In this document: positions 46,415 to 55,907 of the stretch, piece by piece
Layout: each line of letters opens with the position of its first letter
How positions within the stretch are numbered: position 1 is the first letter of the stretch
Translations under genes and position numbers: made by a program
Notes under the pieces: generated by a model
The model's database searches: none
What the model was told of the DNA's origin: nothing
What the model saw: only the letters and a program-made list of their open reading frames with translations
NCBI RefSeq assembly: GCF_030161595.1
Contig: NZ_BSUM01000001.1
Coordinates: 3,100,001-3,164,000, forward strand
Direction: 5' to 3'
Length of the DNA stretch: 64,000 nucleotides
Origin: Litorihabitans aurantiacus
Lineage (GTDB): Bacteria; Actinomycetota; Actinomycetes; Actinomycetales; Beutenbergiaceae

Positions 46415-46747
46415 GTGACCACCACCATCATCGACGTGACCGACGAGACGTTCGCCTCGGAGGTCCTCGACGCCACCGGCGTCGTCCTCGTGGACTTCTG
46501 GGCCCCCTGGTGCCGCCCGTGCACCCAGGTCGAGCCGGTCCTGACCGAGCTCGCGGCCGAGCTCGAGGGGAAGGTGCGGGTGGTGAAGGTGAACACCGAC
46601 GACAACCCGGCCACGACCCAGCGCCTCGGCATCACCTCGGTGCCCACGCTCGTGATCGTCTCGGGCGGCGAGGTCGTCACCCAGCTCATCGGCGCCCGCC
46701 CCAAGGCGGCCATCCGCGAGGCCCTCACCTCCCACGTCGCCGCCTGA
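46415..46747 (+). CDS. trxA: Thioredoxin with WCRPC active site
   Basis: Encodes 110 residues with the thioredoxin fold: VVLVDFWAPWCRPCTQVEPV, VKVNTDDNPATTQRLGITSV and the cis-Pro loop VPTLVIV. The active site is CRPC instead of the usual CGPC, which should alter the redox potential. It would act as a general disulfide reductant fed by the TrxB encoded upstream. GTG 46415 is preceded by GGAG at 7 nt. The aminotransferase gene starts 10 bp after its stop. Confidence 0.92.
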   Translation: MTTTIIDVTDETFASEVLDATGVVLVDFWAPWCRPCTQVEPVLTELAAELEGKVRVVKVNTDDNPATTQRLGITSVPTLVIVSGGEVVTQLIGARPKAAIREALTSHVAA

Positions 46748-46757
46748 GGGGCTCCGC

Positions 46758-48056
46758 GTGAGCTCCCTGCCGCCGGCGGGCACCCGCCTCGACCCCTGGT
46801 ACGGCTCGTACTCCCGGCGCACCCACGGCATGCGCGCCTCGGAGATCCGGGCGCTCTTCGCCGTCGCGAACCGGCCCGAGGTCGTCTCGCTCGCCGGCGG
46901 CATGCCGAACATCGCCGACCTCCCGATGGACTCGATCGCCGACGCCGTGGGCGATCTCCTGCGGCGCGACGGCGCGCGCGCCCTGCAGTACGGCTCCGGC
47001 CAGGGCGACCCCGAGCTGCGCGAGCAGATCACCCAGGTGATGGCGCTCGAGCACGTGGGGGCCCACCCCGACGACGTCGTGGTCACCACGGGATCCCAGC
47101 AGGCGCTGGACCTCGTGGCGCGCATCTTCCTGGACCCGGGCGACGTCGTCGTGGCCGAGGCGCCCAGCTACGTGGGGGCGCTCGGGGTGTTCCGGGCCTA
47201 CGAGGCCGACGTCGTGCACACGCCGATGGACGCCCACGGTCTGGTCCCCGAGGCTCTGGACGCCCTGCTGACCGACCTGGGCCGCCAGGGCCGACGCGTG
47301 AAGTTCCTCTACACGGTGCCGAACTTCCACAACCCCGGCGGGGTGACGCTCTCGCTCGAGCGGCGACCGCAGGTGGTCGAGATCGCTCAGCGCCACGGCG
47401 TCCTCATCCTCGAGGACAACCCCTACGGGCTCCTGGGGTTCGACGGCGAGCCCCTCCCGGCGCTGGCCTCGATCGCCCCCGACCACGTCATCTACCTCGG
47501 CTCGTTCTCCAAGACGTTCGCCCCCGGGTACCGGGTCGGATGGGCCCTCGCCCCGCACGCGGTCCGCGAGAAGCTCGTGCTCGCCAGCGAGTCGGCCATC
47601 CTGTGCCCCTCCAACGCCGGGCAGCTCGCCATCTCCACCTACCTGAGCCGGTTCGACTGGCGCGGCCAGGTCAAGGAGTACCGGCGCATGTACGCCGAGC
47701 GGCGCGACGCCATGGTCGGCGCGCTGCAGGAGCACCTCCCCACGGCCTCGTGGACGACGCCGGAGGGCGGCTTCTACGTGTGGCTGAAGCTTCCCGAGGG
47801 GCTCGACGCCCGCGAGATGCTGCCGCGGGCCGTCACGTCCCTCGTGGCGTACGTGCCGGGGACGGCGTTCTTCGCCGACGGGTCCGGCTCGACGCACCTG
47901 CGGCTGTCCTACTGCTACCCGACACCCGAGCGGATCGTCGAGGGCGTGCGGCGGCTGGCCGGCGTCGTCAACACCGAGGCCGACCTCGTGCGCGTGTTCG
48001 GGACCGCACCCTCGCACGCCGCCGGCGTCGAGCAGCCCGGCCCGGCGACGCCGTGA
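46758..48056 (+). CDS. PLP-dependent aminotransferase (fold type I, LysN/MocR-like without DNA-binding domain)
   Basis: Encodes 432 residues. VVSLAGGMPNIADLPMDSIA, ALQYGSGQGDPELREQI, TTGSQQALDLVARIFLDPGD, YTVPNFHNPGGVTLSLERR and LEDNPYGLL define the fold I aminotransferase of the 2-aminoadipate/LysN group. The PLP lysine is in YLGSFSKTFAPGYRVGW. Substrate not determined; 2-aminoadipate, aromatic or valine-type amino acids are possible. GTG 46758. Its stop overlaps the ligase gene as GTGA, linking it to D-Ala-D-Ala metabolism or simply to the origin block. Confidence 0.9.
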   Translation: MSSLPPAGTRLDPWYGSYSRRTHGMRASEIRALFAVANRPEVVSLAGGMPNIADLPMDSIADAVGDLLRRDGARALQYGSGQGDPELREQITQVMALEHVGAHPDDVVVTTGSQQALDLVARIFLDPGDVVVAEAPSYVGALGVFRAYEADVVHTPMDAHGLVPEALDALLTDLGRQGRRVKFLYTVPNFHNPGGVTLSLERRPQVVEIAQRHGVLILEDNPYGLLGFDGEPLPALASIAPDHVIYLGSFSKTFAPGYRVGWALAPHAVREKLVLASESAILCPSNAGQLAISTYLSRFDWRGQVKEYRRMYAERRDAMVGALQEHLPTASWTTPEGGFYVWLKLPEGLDAREMLPRAVTSLVAYVPGTAFFADGSGSTHLRLSYCYPTPERIVEGVRRLAGVVNTEADLVRVFGTAPSHAAGVEQPGPATP

Positions 48057-49042
48057 GCTCGTCCGTGAACGGCTCCGCACCGCTGGAGGTGCTCGTGCTG
48101 GCGGGTGGCCTGTCGCACGAGCGCGACGTCTCGCTGCGCTCGGGCCGACGCGTCGCGGACGCGCTCGAGGACGCGGGGGTGTCGGCGAGCGTGCACGACG
48201 TCGACTCCGGTCTGCTCGGCGCGATCGACGACCGTCGGCCCGACGTGGTGTGGCCGCTGCTGCACGGGTCCACGGGTGAGGACGGCTCCATCCGGGACCT
48301 GCTCGAGCTGCTCGGTGTCCCGGCGGTGGGCACGGGCTCCGCGGGTTCGCGCATCGCGTGGAGCAAGCCCGTGAGCAAGACGATGCTGACGCGCGCGGGT
48401 GCGGCCACGCCGTCGTCCGTCACGCTGCCCGAGTCGATCTTCCGCGAGGTGGGCGCGCGTGCCGTCCTGGACCGCGTGGTGGACCGCCTGGGGCTCCCGC
48501 TGGTGGTGAAGCCGGCCAAGGGTGGCTCCGCGCTCGGGGTCTCGCTCGTGACGACGGCGGACGAGCTGCCACGAGCGATGGTGGCGTGCTTCTCCTACGG
48601 GGACGTCGCACTGATCGAGCGTGCGGTGACGGGCGTCGAGGTCGCCGTCTCCGTGATCGACCTGGGGGACGGGCCGCGAGCCCTGCCGCCGGTGGAGATC
48701 GTCGTGGAGGACGGCCTGTACGACTACGACGCGCGCTACAACGCCGGCCGGACCCAGTTCTTCGCGCCGGCGCGGCTGAGCGGGGAGGCGGCCGCGGCGG
48801 CGCGCGAGCTCGCCGTCACGGCGCACCGCGTGCTCGGCCTGCGGGGGCTCTCTCGCACCGACATGATCGTGGACGAGAGCGGCACACCCTGGTTCCTCGA
48901 GGTCAACAGCGCACCCGGCATGACCGAGACGTCGCTGTTCCCGCTCGCTGCCGAGGCCGAGGGGCTCGCGCTGCCGCGCCTGTACCGCAGCATGGCCGAG
49001 GCGGCCCGCAGCGCGGTGCCGACGGTTCCCACCACCGTCTGA
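48053..49042 (+). CDS. D-alanine--D-alanine ligase family protein
   Basis: Encodes 329 residues of the ATP-grasp fold: LVLAGGLSHERDVSLRSGRR at the start, PLLHGSTGEDGSIRDLLELL, LVVKPAKGGSALGVSLVTTA, YDYDARYNAGRTQFFAPA and FLEVNSAPGMTETSLFP with the metal-binding Glu and Asn. These are Ddl signatures, so it joins two D-alanines, or a related pair, for peptidoglycan. It may not be the only ddl in the genome, so I give no symbol. GTG 48053 overlaps the aminotransferase stop. Confidence 0.9.
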   Translation: MSSSVNGSAPLEVLVLAGGLSHERDVSLRSGRRVADALEDAGVSASVHDVDSGLLGAIDDRRPDVVWPLLHGSTGEDGSIRDLLELLGVPAVGTGSAGSRIAWSKPVSKTMLTRAGAATPSSVTLPESIFREVGARAVLDRVVDRLGLPLVVKPAKGGSALGVSLVTTADELPRAMVACFSYGDVALIERAVTGVEVAVSVIDLGDGPRALPPVEIVVEDGLYDYDARYNAGRTQFFAPARLSGEAAAAARELAVTAHRVLGLRGLSRTDMIVDESGTPWFLEVNSAPGMTETSLFPLAAEAEGLALPRLYRSMAEAARSAVPTVPTTV

Positions 49043-49070
49043 CAGCACGTCCAGGCGGCGGCGGCCCGCC

Positions 49071-49104
49071 GGCGGGGGCCAACCTGCCGCCGCCGGCCCC
49101 CGCC
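49071..49104. terminator. Bidirectional terminator between the ligase gene and parB
   Basis: GGCGGGGGCC (49071-49080) pairs with GGCCCCCGCC (49095-49104), a perfect 10-bp stem with a 14-nt loop that can form further GC pairs. It lies between convergent gene ends. Confidence 0.75.
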
Positions 49105-49107
49105 TCG

Positions 49108-50190
49108 TCAGTCGCCCGACGTCGGCAGCTGCGTCGTCTCCTGCGGCGCCAGGGCCTCGACGATCCGGTTGAGGTCGTCCACGTTCGCGAACTCGATCGC
49201 GATGCGGCCCTTCCGCTGGCCGAGGGCGATCTTGACCTTCGTGTCCCACCGGTCCGAGAGCCGGCGGCTGAGGTCGTCGAGCGCAGCGGTGTGCTCACCG
49301 GTGCGCGGTCGACGGCGCAGCTCGGGTCGCAGAGGTTCGTCGTCGTCCCCGAGGGCCACGATCTCCTCGGTGGCGCGCACGCTCAGGCCCTCGGCGACGA
49401 TCCGGTGCGCGAGGCGTTCCATCGCTGCCGACTCCGTCAGCCCCAGGAGCGCCCGGGCGTGACCCGCCGACAGCACACCGGCGGCGACCCGGCGCTGGAC
49501 GGCGGGCGGGAGTCGCAGCAGTCGCAGCATGTTCGAGATCTGGGGGCGCGACCGCGCGATGCGCGTAGCCAGCTCCTCGTGCGTGCACCCGAAATCCGTG
49601 AGGAGCTGCTGGTATGCAGCTGCCTCCTCGAGCGGGTTGAGCTGGGCCCGGTGCAGGTTCTCCAGGAGCGCGTCGCGCAGCAGGTCCGTGTCCGAGGTCT
49701 CGCGCACGATCGCCGGGACGGTCTCGAGGCCCGCCTGCCGGGTGGCGCGCCAGCGACGCTCGCCCATGACGATCTCGTACCCGTCGCCGGTCGGGCGCAC
49801 GACGATGGGCTGCAGCACGCCCACCTCGCGGATCGAGGCGGCGAGCTCCGCGAGATCGTCCTCGTCGAAGACCTGGCGCGGCTGGTTGGCATTCGCGTGG
49901 ACGTCGTCGACCGGGATCTCGGCGAAGTAGGCGCCGGCCACCGGGGTCAGACCGTCGGAGCGCATCGAACTGGTGTTCGTGTCCCGGTCTTCACCAGACG
50001 CGGCGCTCTCGACCTGGGGCGCTGCGATCCTCGTCTCGCTGTCGACCTCGTCGCGCAGCGTCGCCGCTGCGGATCGTGCACCGGGTGAGGCGTCGGGGAA
50101 GAAGACGTCCACCGGCCGCGAGGCGCTCGGCCCCGAAGGGATGAGAGCTCCGAGACCCTTGCCGAGCCCTGTCCTGCGCTTCTCGCTCAT
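49108..50190 (-). CDS. parB: Chromosome-partitioning protein ParB
   Basis: Encodes 360 residues. Variable N-terminal region with the ParA-activating start [20 protein letters not shown], then [20 protein letters not shown], the CTP-binding GERRWRA (143-149), helix-turn-helix [20 protein letters not shown] and a C-terminal dimerisation domain ([20 protein letters not shown]). It loads at parS and slides as a CTP clamp to organise the origin. Its ATG overlaps the parA stop as ATGA. Six parS-like sites lie just upstream. Confidence 0.96.
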   Translation of the reverse strand: MSEKRRTGLGKGLGALIPSGPSASRPVDVFFPDASPGARSAAATLRDEVDSETRIAAPQVESAASGEDRDTNTSSMRSDGLTPVAGAYFAEIPVDDVHANANQPRQVFDEDDLAELAASIREVGVLQPIVVRPTGDGYEIVMGERRWRATRQAGLETVPAIVRETSDTDLLRDALLENLHRAQLNPLEEAAAYQQLLTDFGCTHEELATRIARSRPQISNMLRLLRLPPAVQRRVAAGVLSAGHARALLGLTESAAMERLAHRIVAEGLSVRATEEIVALGDDDEPLRPELRRRPRTGEHTAALDDLSRRLSDRWDTKVKIALGQRKGRIAIEFANVDDLNRIVEALAPQETTQLPTSGD

Positions 50191-51200
50191 GCTGTGCCGT
50201 TCTCCGTCGATGTGGCGGGTGACTGTCGATCGAGTGCCGGTGCCTGCCGACGGCTGATCTCGCGAGCGGCCTCGGCGTAGGCGAGGGCGCCGGATGACGA
50301 CGGGTCGTAGGAGATGACCGTCTGGCCGTACGACGGCGCCTCCGAGATGCGGACGGAGCGCGGGATCACGGTCCGCAGCGTCTCGTCGCCGAAGTGCTCG
50401 CGCACCTCGGACGCGACCTCGCGAGCGAGGTTGGTGCGAATGTCGCTCATGGTGAGCAGGATGGTGCTGACGGCGAGGGCGGGATTGAGGTGCGCCTGGA
50501 TGAGCTGGATGTTCTTGAGCAGCTGACTCAGGCCTTCGAGCGCGTAGTACTCACACTGGATCGGGATCAGGACCTCCGCCGCCGCCGTGAAGGCGTTGAC
50601 CGTCAGCAGTCCCAGGCTGGGCGGGCAGTCGATGAACACGTAGTCGATACGCGGCAGGTCGGAGGACGACCGGTGGATCAGATAGGTGCGAAGGGCCTCT
50701 CGCAGTCGTGTTTCACGTGAATCCACCGTGACGAGCTCGATCTCGGCACCGGAGAGGTTGATCGTCGACGGGACACAGAGCAGGCGGTCGTCCGCGGGTG
50801 ACGTCTGGACGACATCGGCGATTGAGCTGTCACCCAGGAGGACGTCGTAGGTGGAGAGCGTCTCGGGACCGTGCTCGATGCCCAGAGCGGTCGAGGCGTT
50901 GCCCTGTGGATCGTTGTCTATCACCAGCACTGTGAGGCCGGCTCGCGCCATCGCCGCCGCGATGTTGACGGCGGTGGTGGTCTTGCCGACCCCGCCCTTC
51001 TGATTGGCGACGGTGAAGACGCGCGTCTGGGCGGGGCGGTCGTAGGTGGTACCCATCGTGGTCACGCGTCGACGAGCGTCTGTCGCCACCTGGGCTGCCA
51101 GTGGTGTGTCGAGCCCGATGACTGGGATGGAGTCGAGCTGAGCCGCCCGTCTTGCTTCGTCGTCGAGGCTGTCCCTGCCGCCCGATCTGCCGTCTGCCAC
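50187..51200 (-). CDS. parA: Chromosome-partitioning ATPase ParA (Soj)
   Basis: Encodes 337 residues. Deviant Walker A KGGVGKTT (68-75), [40 protein letters not shown] and [20 protein letters not shown] are the Soj family signatures. The N-terminal 57 residues are a variable extension. GTG 51200 is supported by GGAG 5 nt upstream. ParA makes an ATP-driven gradient that moves ParB-parS complexes. A degenerate parS lies inside the gene at 50709-50724. Confidence 0.96.
   Translation of the reverse strand: MADGRSGGRDSLDDEARRAAQLDSIPVIGLDTPLAAQVATDARRRVTTMGTTYDRPAQTRVFTVANQKGGVGKTTTAVNIAAAMARAGLTVLVIDNDPQGNASTALGIEHGPETLSTYDVLLGDSSIADVVQTSPADDRLLCVPSTINLSGAEIELVTVDSRETRLREALRTYLIHRSSSDLPRIDYVFIDCPPSLGLLTVNAFTAAAEVLIPIQCEYYALEGLSQLLKNIQLIQAHLNPALAVSTILLTMSDIRTNLAREVASEVREHFGDETLRTVIPRSVRISEAPSYGQTVISYDPSSSGALAYAEAAREISRRQAPALDRQSPATSTENGTA
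50709..50724. promoter_or_regulatory. parS-like site inside parA (14/16)
   Basis: TGTTTCACGTGAATCC matches the parS consensus TGTTTCACGTGAAACA at 14 positions. It is in the coding sequence for the SRETRL region of ParA. Confidence 0.8.
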
Positions 51201-51337
51201 GACGTCTCCACCCTTCTGTTGGTCGCTCTAGCCTACAAGCGCGAGGTGACGGCTGCCGCCGTTCCGCGCTTCTGCGGTCACTCGTGTGAGGTCGCGTTCG
51301 TAGCTGGCACCTCGTCTGCCGCGCCAGCCGGAGGGCC

Positions 51338-51353
51338 TGTTTCACGTGAAACG
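51338..51353. promoter_or_regulatory. parS site (15/16)
   Basis: TGTTTCACGTGAAACG, one mismatch at the last base. 138 bp upstream of the parA start. Confidence 0.95.
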
Positions 51354-51438
51354 GTCGACGAGATGTGTTTCCGGCCTGGCAAGGCCGGGGCTTGGCGGGA
51401 TGGCCGATCGGATCCTGCCGTGGCCGTCGAGGCGAGCG

Positions 51439-51454
51439 TGTTTCACGTGAAACG
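51439..51454. promoter_or_regulatory. parS site (15/16)
   Basis: TGTTTCACGTGAAACG, identical to the site 101 bp before it. Confidence 0.95.
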
Positions 51455-51867
51455 ACCTGCGCGGAAGCGGCCGCTTCGCCGCTCAGAGACCTTGGGTGAC
51501 AGCCGCTATTCGGCGACCACGTGAGTCGAGGTCTCGGATCACCTCGACCTACGAGCCCAAGGACTACTTGTCTCACCCCTCGTCAGCGTCCAGGGCCGCC
51601 CGTTGTTCGACCACGAAGGTCAACCGAAGGGCTTCAATTCCTTCTTCACCCGGCTACGACGGTCCTGGTTTGCGCGCCATACGACCGGGTTGGGGCGGGT
51701 CCCGCTCGTCCGACGCCGCTCGCCGTATCGACTCTCCATTGGATCGCTACCGCGAGAGCACGGCGGCACAGTGACCACGCCGTTGCCCTAGCGCCTGAGA
51801 TGACGGACGCCCAGAGGGTTTCGCGAGCTACGGACGACAGGCCGATCTTGTGGTGCGTCCGCGAGGG

Positions 51868-51883
51868 TGTTTCACGTGAAACC
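51868..51883. promoter_or_regulatory. parS site (15/16)
   Basis: TGTTTCACGTGAAACC. A DnaA box TTGTCCACA follows at 51930-51938. Confidence 0.95.
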
Positions 51884-52244
51884 GACTGGCACGGTTCGGG
51901 CGTGCTCTTGCGTCCGGAGGTCCCCATAGTTGTCCACAAGGCCTGTGGGTTGACGTGCGACATCCCCGAGATCCCAGGGTTTTTCCGTGTGCATAACTTC
52001 TGCGTTCTGTGGACCACCTCCTCATCTCGAACCATCGCTCGGCGCATCTCCAACGGAACGTCGTCACGGGATTGACTGGTCATGCTCCGATGTGAGCGCC
52101 GCGCTCAACGGCCATGTCACACGCGGTGAGTACGAGCATCACGGCTGGTGTGATTGAGGTGGTCTTCCGCGCGCGCTCGTCCGCTTGGCGGTCGCATCAC
52201 AGGAGATGGGTCATGGCGCTGCTCATCAGCGACGGGCCCGATGC

Positions 52245-52260
52245 CGTTTCACGTGAAACA
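52245..52260. promoter_or_regulatory. parS site (15/16)
   Basis: CGTTTCACGTGAAACA, mismatch only at the first base. Confidence 0.95.
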
Positions 52261-52998
52261 CGCAGATAGACTCGAGGTGGGTCCCCGCGGCGCAGCCGGT
52301 ACTGCAAGCCGTCCGGGTCTTGAGGCCGCGACGAATCTGGGGGCCCACCACCTCCGGGGCAGCGAAGGACCTGAGGGGTCCTGGCTCTACGGCACCTGAC
52401 TCCGTGACCTTGAGCGCCGCGGAGGTGAACCGCACAGCCGGGGTCCGCTCAGGCACACCGACCCCTCGACCTCCTTGCCCCGCGTGAACCACCTAGCCGC
52501 CAGTTGGCCGATCAGCGCCGTCGTGAATCGGCTCCTCTGCGATGACCCGACGACCAGGTCTCTGCACGGCCGCGCCCGGTCCGCGCCGCAGCACCGGGAC
52601 CACCACGGTCGATTTCGCCACCACGCGTACCGGGGAATCGCGACGATCGCGTGACACTTGCGCGACACCGACAACTAGCCTCTGGGGCAGACGTGTCCGC
52701 CAAGTCGACGTGTCCGCCACGCCGGCGGGCGGAATCGCTGGTGCATCTATCCGCAGGCACGACACTCGGAGCGCAGTCGCTCGACGAGGTTCCCGCCTGG
52801 GTTCGAGTTGTGCGGTCGTGCAGCTGCTCAGCGGTGTTCGACACGACTCGCGGTAGGACGTGCGACCGCCAGTCGAAGGAGCGTGGTGCGGCGGATCCTC
52901 GGGCATCCGCACCGTCACACGTGAGGACCCGAGGGACCGCCTCGCGGATCCGGGCGGCGCTGCTGATCTCGCTCGACGGTGCATGCGTGCGAGACGCA

Positions 52999-53014
52999 CG
53001 TCTCACGTGAAACG
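52999..53014. promoter_or_regulatory. Degenerate parS-like site (13/16)
   Basis: CGTCTCACGTGAAACG; the central TCACGTGA core is intact but three positions differ from consensus, so binding may be weak. Confidence 0.65.
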
Positions 53015-53115
53015 GATCATTCACCGCAAGCGAACGATGAATGAGCAGCGCGGCGCCGACCACGCGCACCCGCATCCATCGGTGCGATGACGGTCAACCC
53101 CGGAGACGCCCTTCG

Positions 53116-53817
53116 TCAGGAACGGCGAACCTCGACGACGCGCGTGACGTCTCCGTCGCCGAGAACGTCGACCTCGTGCACCACACCCGCACCGGCGCCA
53201 GGCAGCTTCTTCAGTACGGAGGATGCAGCAGTCAGCTCGTCCGCTGCGCGCGCACCCTTCATGGCCACGAGGGCGCCGCCGGGAGCCACCAGCGGCCACG
53301 TCCAGCGCAGCAGCTTGTCGAGCGCCGCGACCGCACGCGCCGTCACCGCATCGAACTGGAGCGACCCGTGGAGCTCCTGGGCCTGCTTCTGGTGCAGCGT
53401 CACGTTCGTCAGACCAATAGTTGTCGCGACAAGTTCTAGCCACGCGATCCGACGTTCCATCGGCTCGACCAGGTGGAACTCGAGATCGGGGCGAGCGGCC
53501 GCGAGCACGACACCCGGCAGGCCGGCACCGGAACCGACATCCGCGACGCGGCCCGAACGGGGCAGATGGGGGAGCACGGCAGCCGAGTTCACGATGTGCC
53601 GTGTCCAGAGCCGGTCGAGCTCCCGCGGCCCGATGAGACCTCTCTCCTCACCGTGCACACGAAGCATGTCGGCGAAGACCAGGGCGGCCTCGAAGCCGTC
53701 ACCCAGCGCACGCCGGCTCGCAGCCTCCGCCACCACCAGAGACGCGGGGGTCGACGCTCCCGGTCCGCCCTGACTCCCGGTGGTCGAGCTCCCGCCGGTC
53801 GGGCCGGCGCCGCTCAC
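53116..53817 (-). CDS. rsmG: 16S rRNA (guanine-N7)-methyltransferase RsmG
   Basis: Encodes 233 residues. SAM-binding VADVGSGAGLPGVVLAAARP, HLVEPMERRIAWLELV and FDAVTARAVAALDKLLRWTW are RsmG signatures; it methylates G527 (E. coli numbering) of 16S rRNA, and loss gives low-level streptomycin resistance. The first 25 residues are a Gly/Ser-rich lead. GTG 53817 overlaps the jag stop as GTGA, fitting the operon rpmH-rnpA-yidD-yidC-jag-rsmG. Confidence 0.95.
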   Translation of the reverse strand: MSGAGPTGGSSTTGSQGGPGASTPASLVVAEAASRRALGDGFEAALVFADMLRVHGEERGLIGPRELDRLWTRHIVNSAAVLPHLPRSGRVADVGSGAGLPGVVLAAARPDLEFHLVEPMERRIAWLELVATTIGLTNVTLHQKQAQELHGSLQFDAVTARAVAALDKLLRWTWPLVAPGGALVAMKGARAADELTAASSVLKKLPGAGAGVVHEVDVLGDGDVTRVVEVRRS

Positions 53818-54326
53818 TCGCCCGAGGCGACGCGGATCACGACGTGACGGTGCGGCTCGACACCGTCGGAGTCCGACACCAGGCCGGCAGCCGCCACAGC
53901 GTCGTGCACCACCTTGCGCTCGAACGGGTTCATCGGGTCGAGCGCGACCGACTCGCCGGACGACGTCGCCCGCTCGATCGCCTCGCGCGCCACCTCTTCG
54001 AGAGCGGCACGCTGAGCCGCACGGTGCCCGGCGACGTCGAGCATGAGGCGGCTGCGCTCACCCGTCCGCGCCTGCACCGCGAGCCGCGTCAGCTCCTGCA
54101 GCGCGTCGAGAACCTCGCCCTCGCTCCCGACGAGGCGGGCCAGCGCCCGCTCGTCCTCGTCCGAGACGATCTCGACGGCGGCGCGGCCGTGCTCGACGCC
54201 GATGTCGATGTCGCCGTCGAGATCGGCGATGTCGAGGAGCTCCTCCAGGTAGTCGGCCGCGACCTCACCCTCCTCCTCGAGGCGCGTGGGGGCGTCGGCG
54301 ACGGCGGCCGTGTCCTCGTTCGTCAT
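53814..54326 (-). CDS. jag: Jag/KhpB family single-stranded RNA-binding protein
   Basis: Encodes 170 residues: an acidic N-terminus, a KH domain (about 40-100, GVEHGRAAVEIVSDEDERAL, LVGSEGEVLDALQELTRLAV) and an R3H domain at the end (MNPFERKVVHDAVAAAGLVS, DGVEPHRHVVI). The Jag-N motif is absent, as usual in actinobacteria. ATG 54326, preceded by GAAGGG, is used rather than the ATG 27 bp upstream, which would only add a short basic stretch. Probably acts on RNA linked to cell division and envelope growth. Confidence 0.92.
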   Translation of the reverse strand: MTNEDTAAVADAPTRLEEEGEVAADYLEELLDIADLDGDIDIGVEHGRAAVEIVSDEDERALARLVGSEGEVLDALQELTRLAVQARTGERSRLMLDVAGHRAAQRAALEEVAREAIERATSSGESVALDPMNPFERKVVHDAVAAAGLVSDSDGVEPHRHVVIRVASGE

Positions 54327-54383
54327 GCTGTTCCCTTCGAGTGGCCGGCGCACCAGCGCCTCCGGCGACGAGCGTCGATGGTT

Positions 54384-55484
54384 CTACTTCTTGCGGCGGA
54401 TCTTCCTGGCCGGGGCGTCGTCCTCCAGCACCGCTGCGTCGGTGACCGTGGAGTCCTGGACGTCGCCGACGACCTCGACCACGTCGTCCTCGAGCGAGGA
54501 CGTCGCCGTCGCCGGGCGCACACCGGCCCGCTTGGCACGGTTCTTCCCCATGGGCTGCTGCCGCTGGCCGCGGGGTGCCGCGTCCTCCACGAGGGTCGTC
54601 CCCCCGCCGTCGCCCTCGTCCTCGAGGGACTTCCCCTTGCGGGCCGCCTTGCGAGCCTTGCGCTCGAGCATGGCCTTCTCGGCCTCGGACCCGGGTGCGG
54701 GGTTGTTGCGGATGACGTAGAACTGCTGGCCCATCGACCACAGGTTCGTCGTGGTCCAGTAGATGAGCACACCGATCGGGAAGTTCACGCCGGTGACGGC
54801 GAAGATGATCGGGAAGATGTACATCAGCATCTTCTGCTGACGGGCCATCGGGTTGTCGAGCGCCGAGGCCGGCATGTTCTTCATCGTCAGCTGGCGCTGC
54901 GTGAGGAACTGCGTGGCGCACATCGCGAGGATCAGGACGACGGTGACCACGCGGACCTGCGCGGTCGCGTCCGGCATGAGGAACCACGAGGAGAGCGGCG
55001 CACCGAAGAGGACCGAGCCCTCGGCCTGAGCCGCGGACGTCGCGTCCATCGGGCCGATGGCGGCGCGTGAGCCGTCAGCGATCTGCGGCAGCTGGTACAG
55101 CACGCGGAACAGCGCGAAGAAGATCGGGGACTGCGCCAGGATCGGCAGGCACGAGGCGAACGGGTTCGTCCCCGCGCTCCGGTAGATCGCCATCATCTCC
55201 TGCTGCATGGCCTGACGGGAGGCGGGGTCCGTCTTGCCCTTGTACTTCTTCTGCAGCTTCTGGATCTCGGGCTGCACGATCTGCATGCCTCGCGACGCAC
55301 GGATCTGTCTGACGAACAGCGGGATCAGCAGGATGCGGATGACCACCACCAGCACGATGATCGACAGGATCCACGACCACCCGGACGGGTCCATCCCGAG
55401 GGCGACGAAGGCGCTGTGGGCGTTGACCATGATCCAGGCGACCACCCACATGATCGGGCTGAGGATGGTGTCGAACCAGCTCAT
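54384..55484 (-). CDS. yidC: Membrane protein insertase YidC
   Basis: Encodes 366 residues. Five hydrophobic segments and the YidC core: WILSIIVLVVVIRILLIPLF with the hydrophilic-groove Arg, QPEIQKLQKKYKGKTDPASR in the coiled hairpin, NPFASCLPILAQSPIFFALF, and NFPIGVLIYWTTTNLWSMGQ. The C-terminal tail is long, acidic then basic (ARKIRRKK), and may touch ribosomes. It inserts membrane proteins alone or with SecYEG. ATG 55484; the yidD stop lies 96 bp upstream. Confidence 0.96.
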   Translation of the reverse strand: MSWFDTILSPIMWVVAWIMVNAHSAFVALGMDPSGWSWILSIIVLVVVIRILLIPLFVRQIRASRGMQIVQPEIQKLQKKYKGKTDPASRQAMQQEMMAIYRSAGTNPFASCLPILAQSPIFFALFRVLYQLPQIADGSRAAIGPMDATSAAQAEGSVLFGAPLSSWFLMPDATAQVRVVTVVLILAMCATQFLTQRQLTMKNMPASALDNPMARQQKMLMYIFPIIFAVTGVNFPIGVLIYWTTTNLWSMGQQFYVIRNNPAPGSEAEKAMLERKARKAARKGKSLEDEGDGGGTTLVEDAAPRGQRQQPMGKNRAKRAGVRPATATSSLEDDVVEVVGDVQDSTVTDAAVLEDDAPARKIRRKK

Positions 55485-55580
55485 GGTTGGCAGTCTCTCC
55501 TGTGTCGATGCAGTCGGCGGGCTCAGGGGCCGGGCACGAGCGTACGGTGTCGCCCCTGCGCCGCGGGAATCGTCGGGTGG

Positions 55581-55907
55581 CTAGCGGTGGTGGTGCAGGT
55601 CCGGTTCGGCGACGGCGTCGCCGACCGGGTCGGCGGGCGGCGGTCGGTCCAGGGCCCCGTCCCACCCCGGCCACGCCTCGCCGCGAGCCGGCGGGAAGTC
55701 GACACCGCCCCGCGCCCACGGGTTGCAGCGCAGCACCCGGTAGGTCGCGAGGACGACGCCGGTGGCCGCACCCCGCTCGCGGATCGCGTCGACGGCGTAG
55801 GCGGAGCAGCTCGGGTAGAACCGGCAGCGCGGTCCGAGCAGCGGCGACAGCACCTTCTGGTAGATGCGGACGAGTCCCGTGAGGGAACGGGCGGCGATCG
55901 AGGTCAT
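55581..55907 (-). CDS. yidD: Membrane protein insertion efficiency factor YidD
   Basis: Encodes 108 residues. YQKVLSPLLGPRCRFYPSCS followed by AYAVDAIRERG and LRCNPWARGGVDFPP is the YidD signature with its conserved cysteines. It is an amphipathic membrane-associated helper of YidC. ATG 55907 overlaps the rnpA stop by 4 bp. The tail is extended with an Asp/His-rich end (PDLHHHR). Confidence 0.94.
   Translation of the reverse strand: MTSIAARSLTGLVRIYQKVLSPLLGPRCRFYPSCSAYAVDAIRERGAATGVVLATYRVLRCNPWARGGVDFPPARGEAWPGWDGALDRPPPADPVGDAVAEPDLHHHR

Larger units (their letters stand above)
51201..53115. other. 1.9-kb gene-free parS-bearing region between parA and rsmG
   Basis: No convincing gene on either strand: the longest frames (such as 51521-52075 and 52512-53075) have mixed low-complexity translations, no family pattern and no steady third-position GC bias, and base composition is less GC-rich than the surrounding genes. 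It holds five parS-like sites and a DnaA box. In many actinobacteria the parA-rsmG gap is short. It may be a dedicated centromere-like spacer or decayed genes. Confidence 0.7.

Noticed and set aside
51521-52075. Plus-strand frame of 184 codons in the parS region
   Set aside because: No ribosome site, no domain, mixed composition, and it overlaps a parS site and a DnaA box; not supported as a gene.
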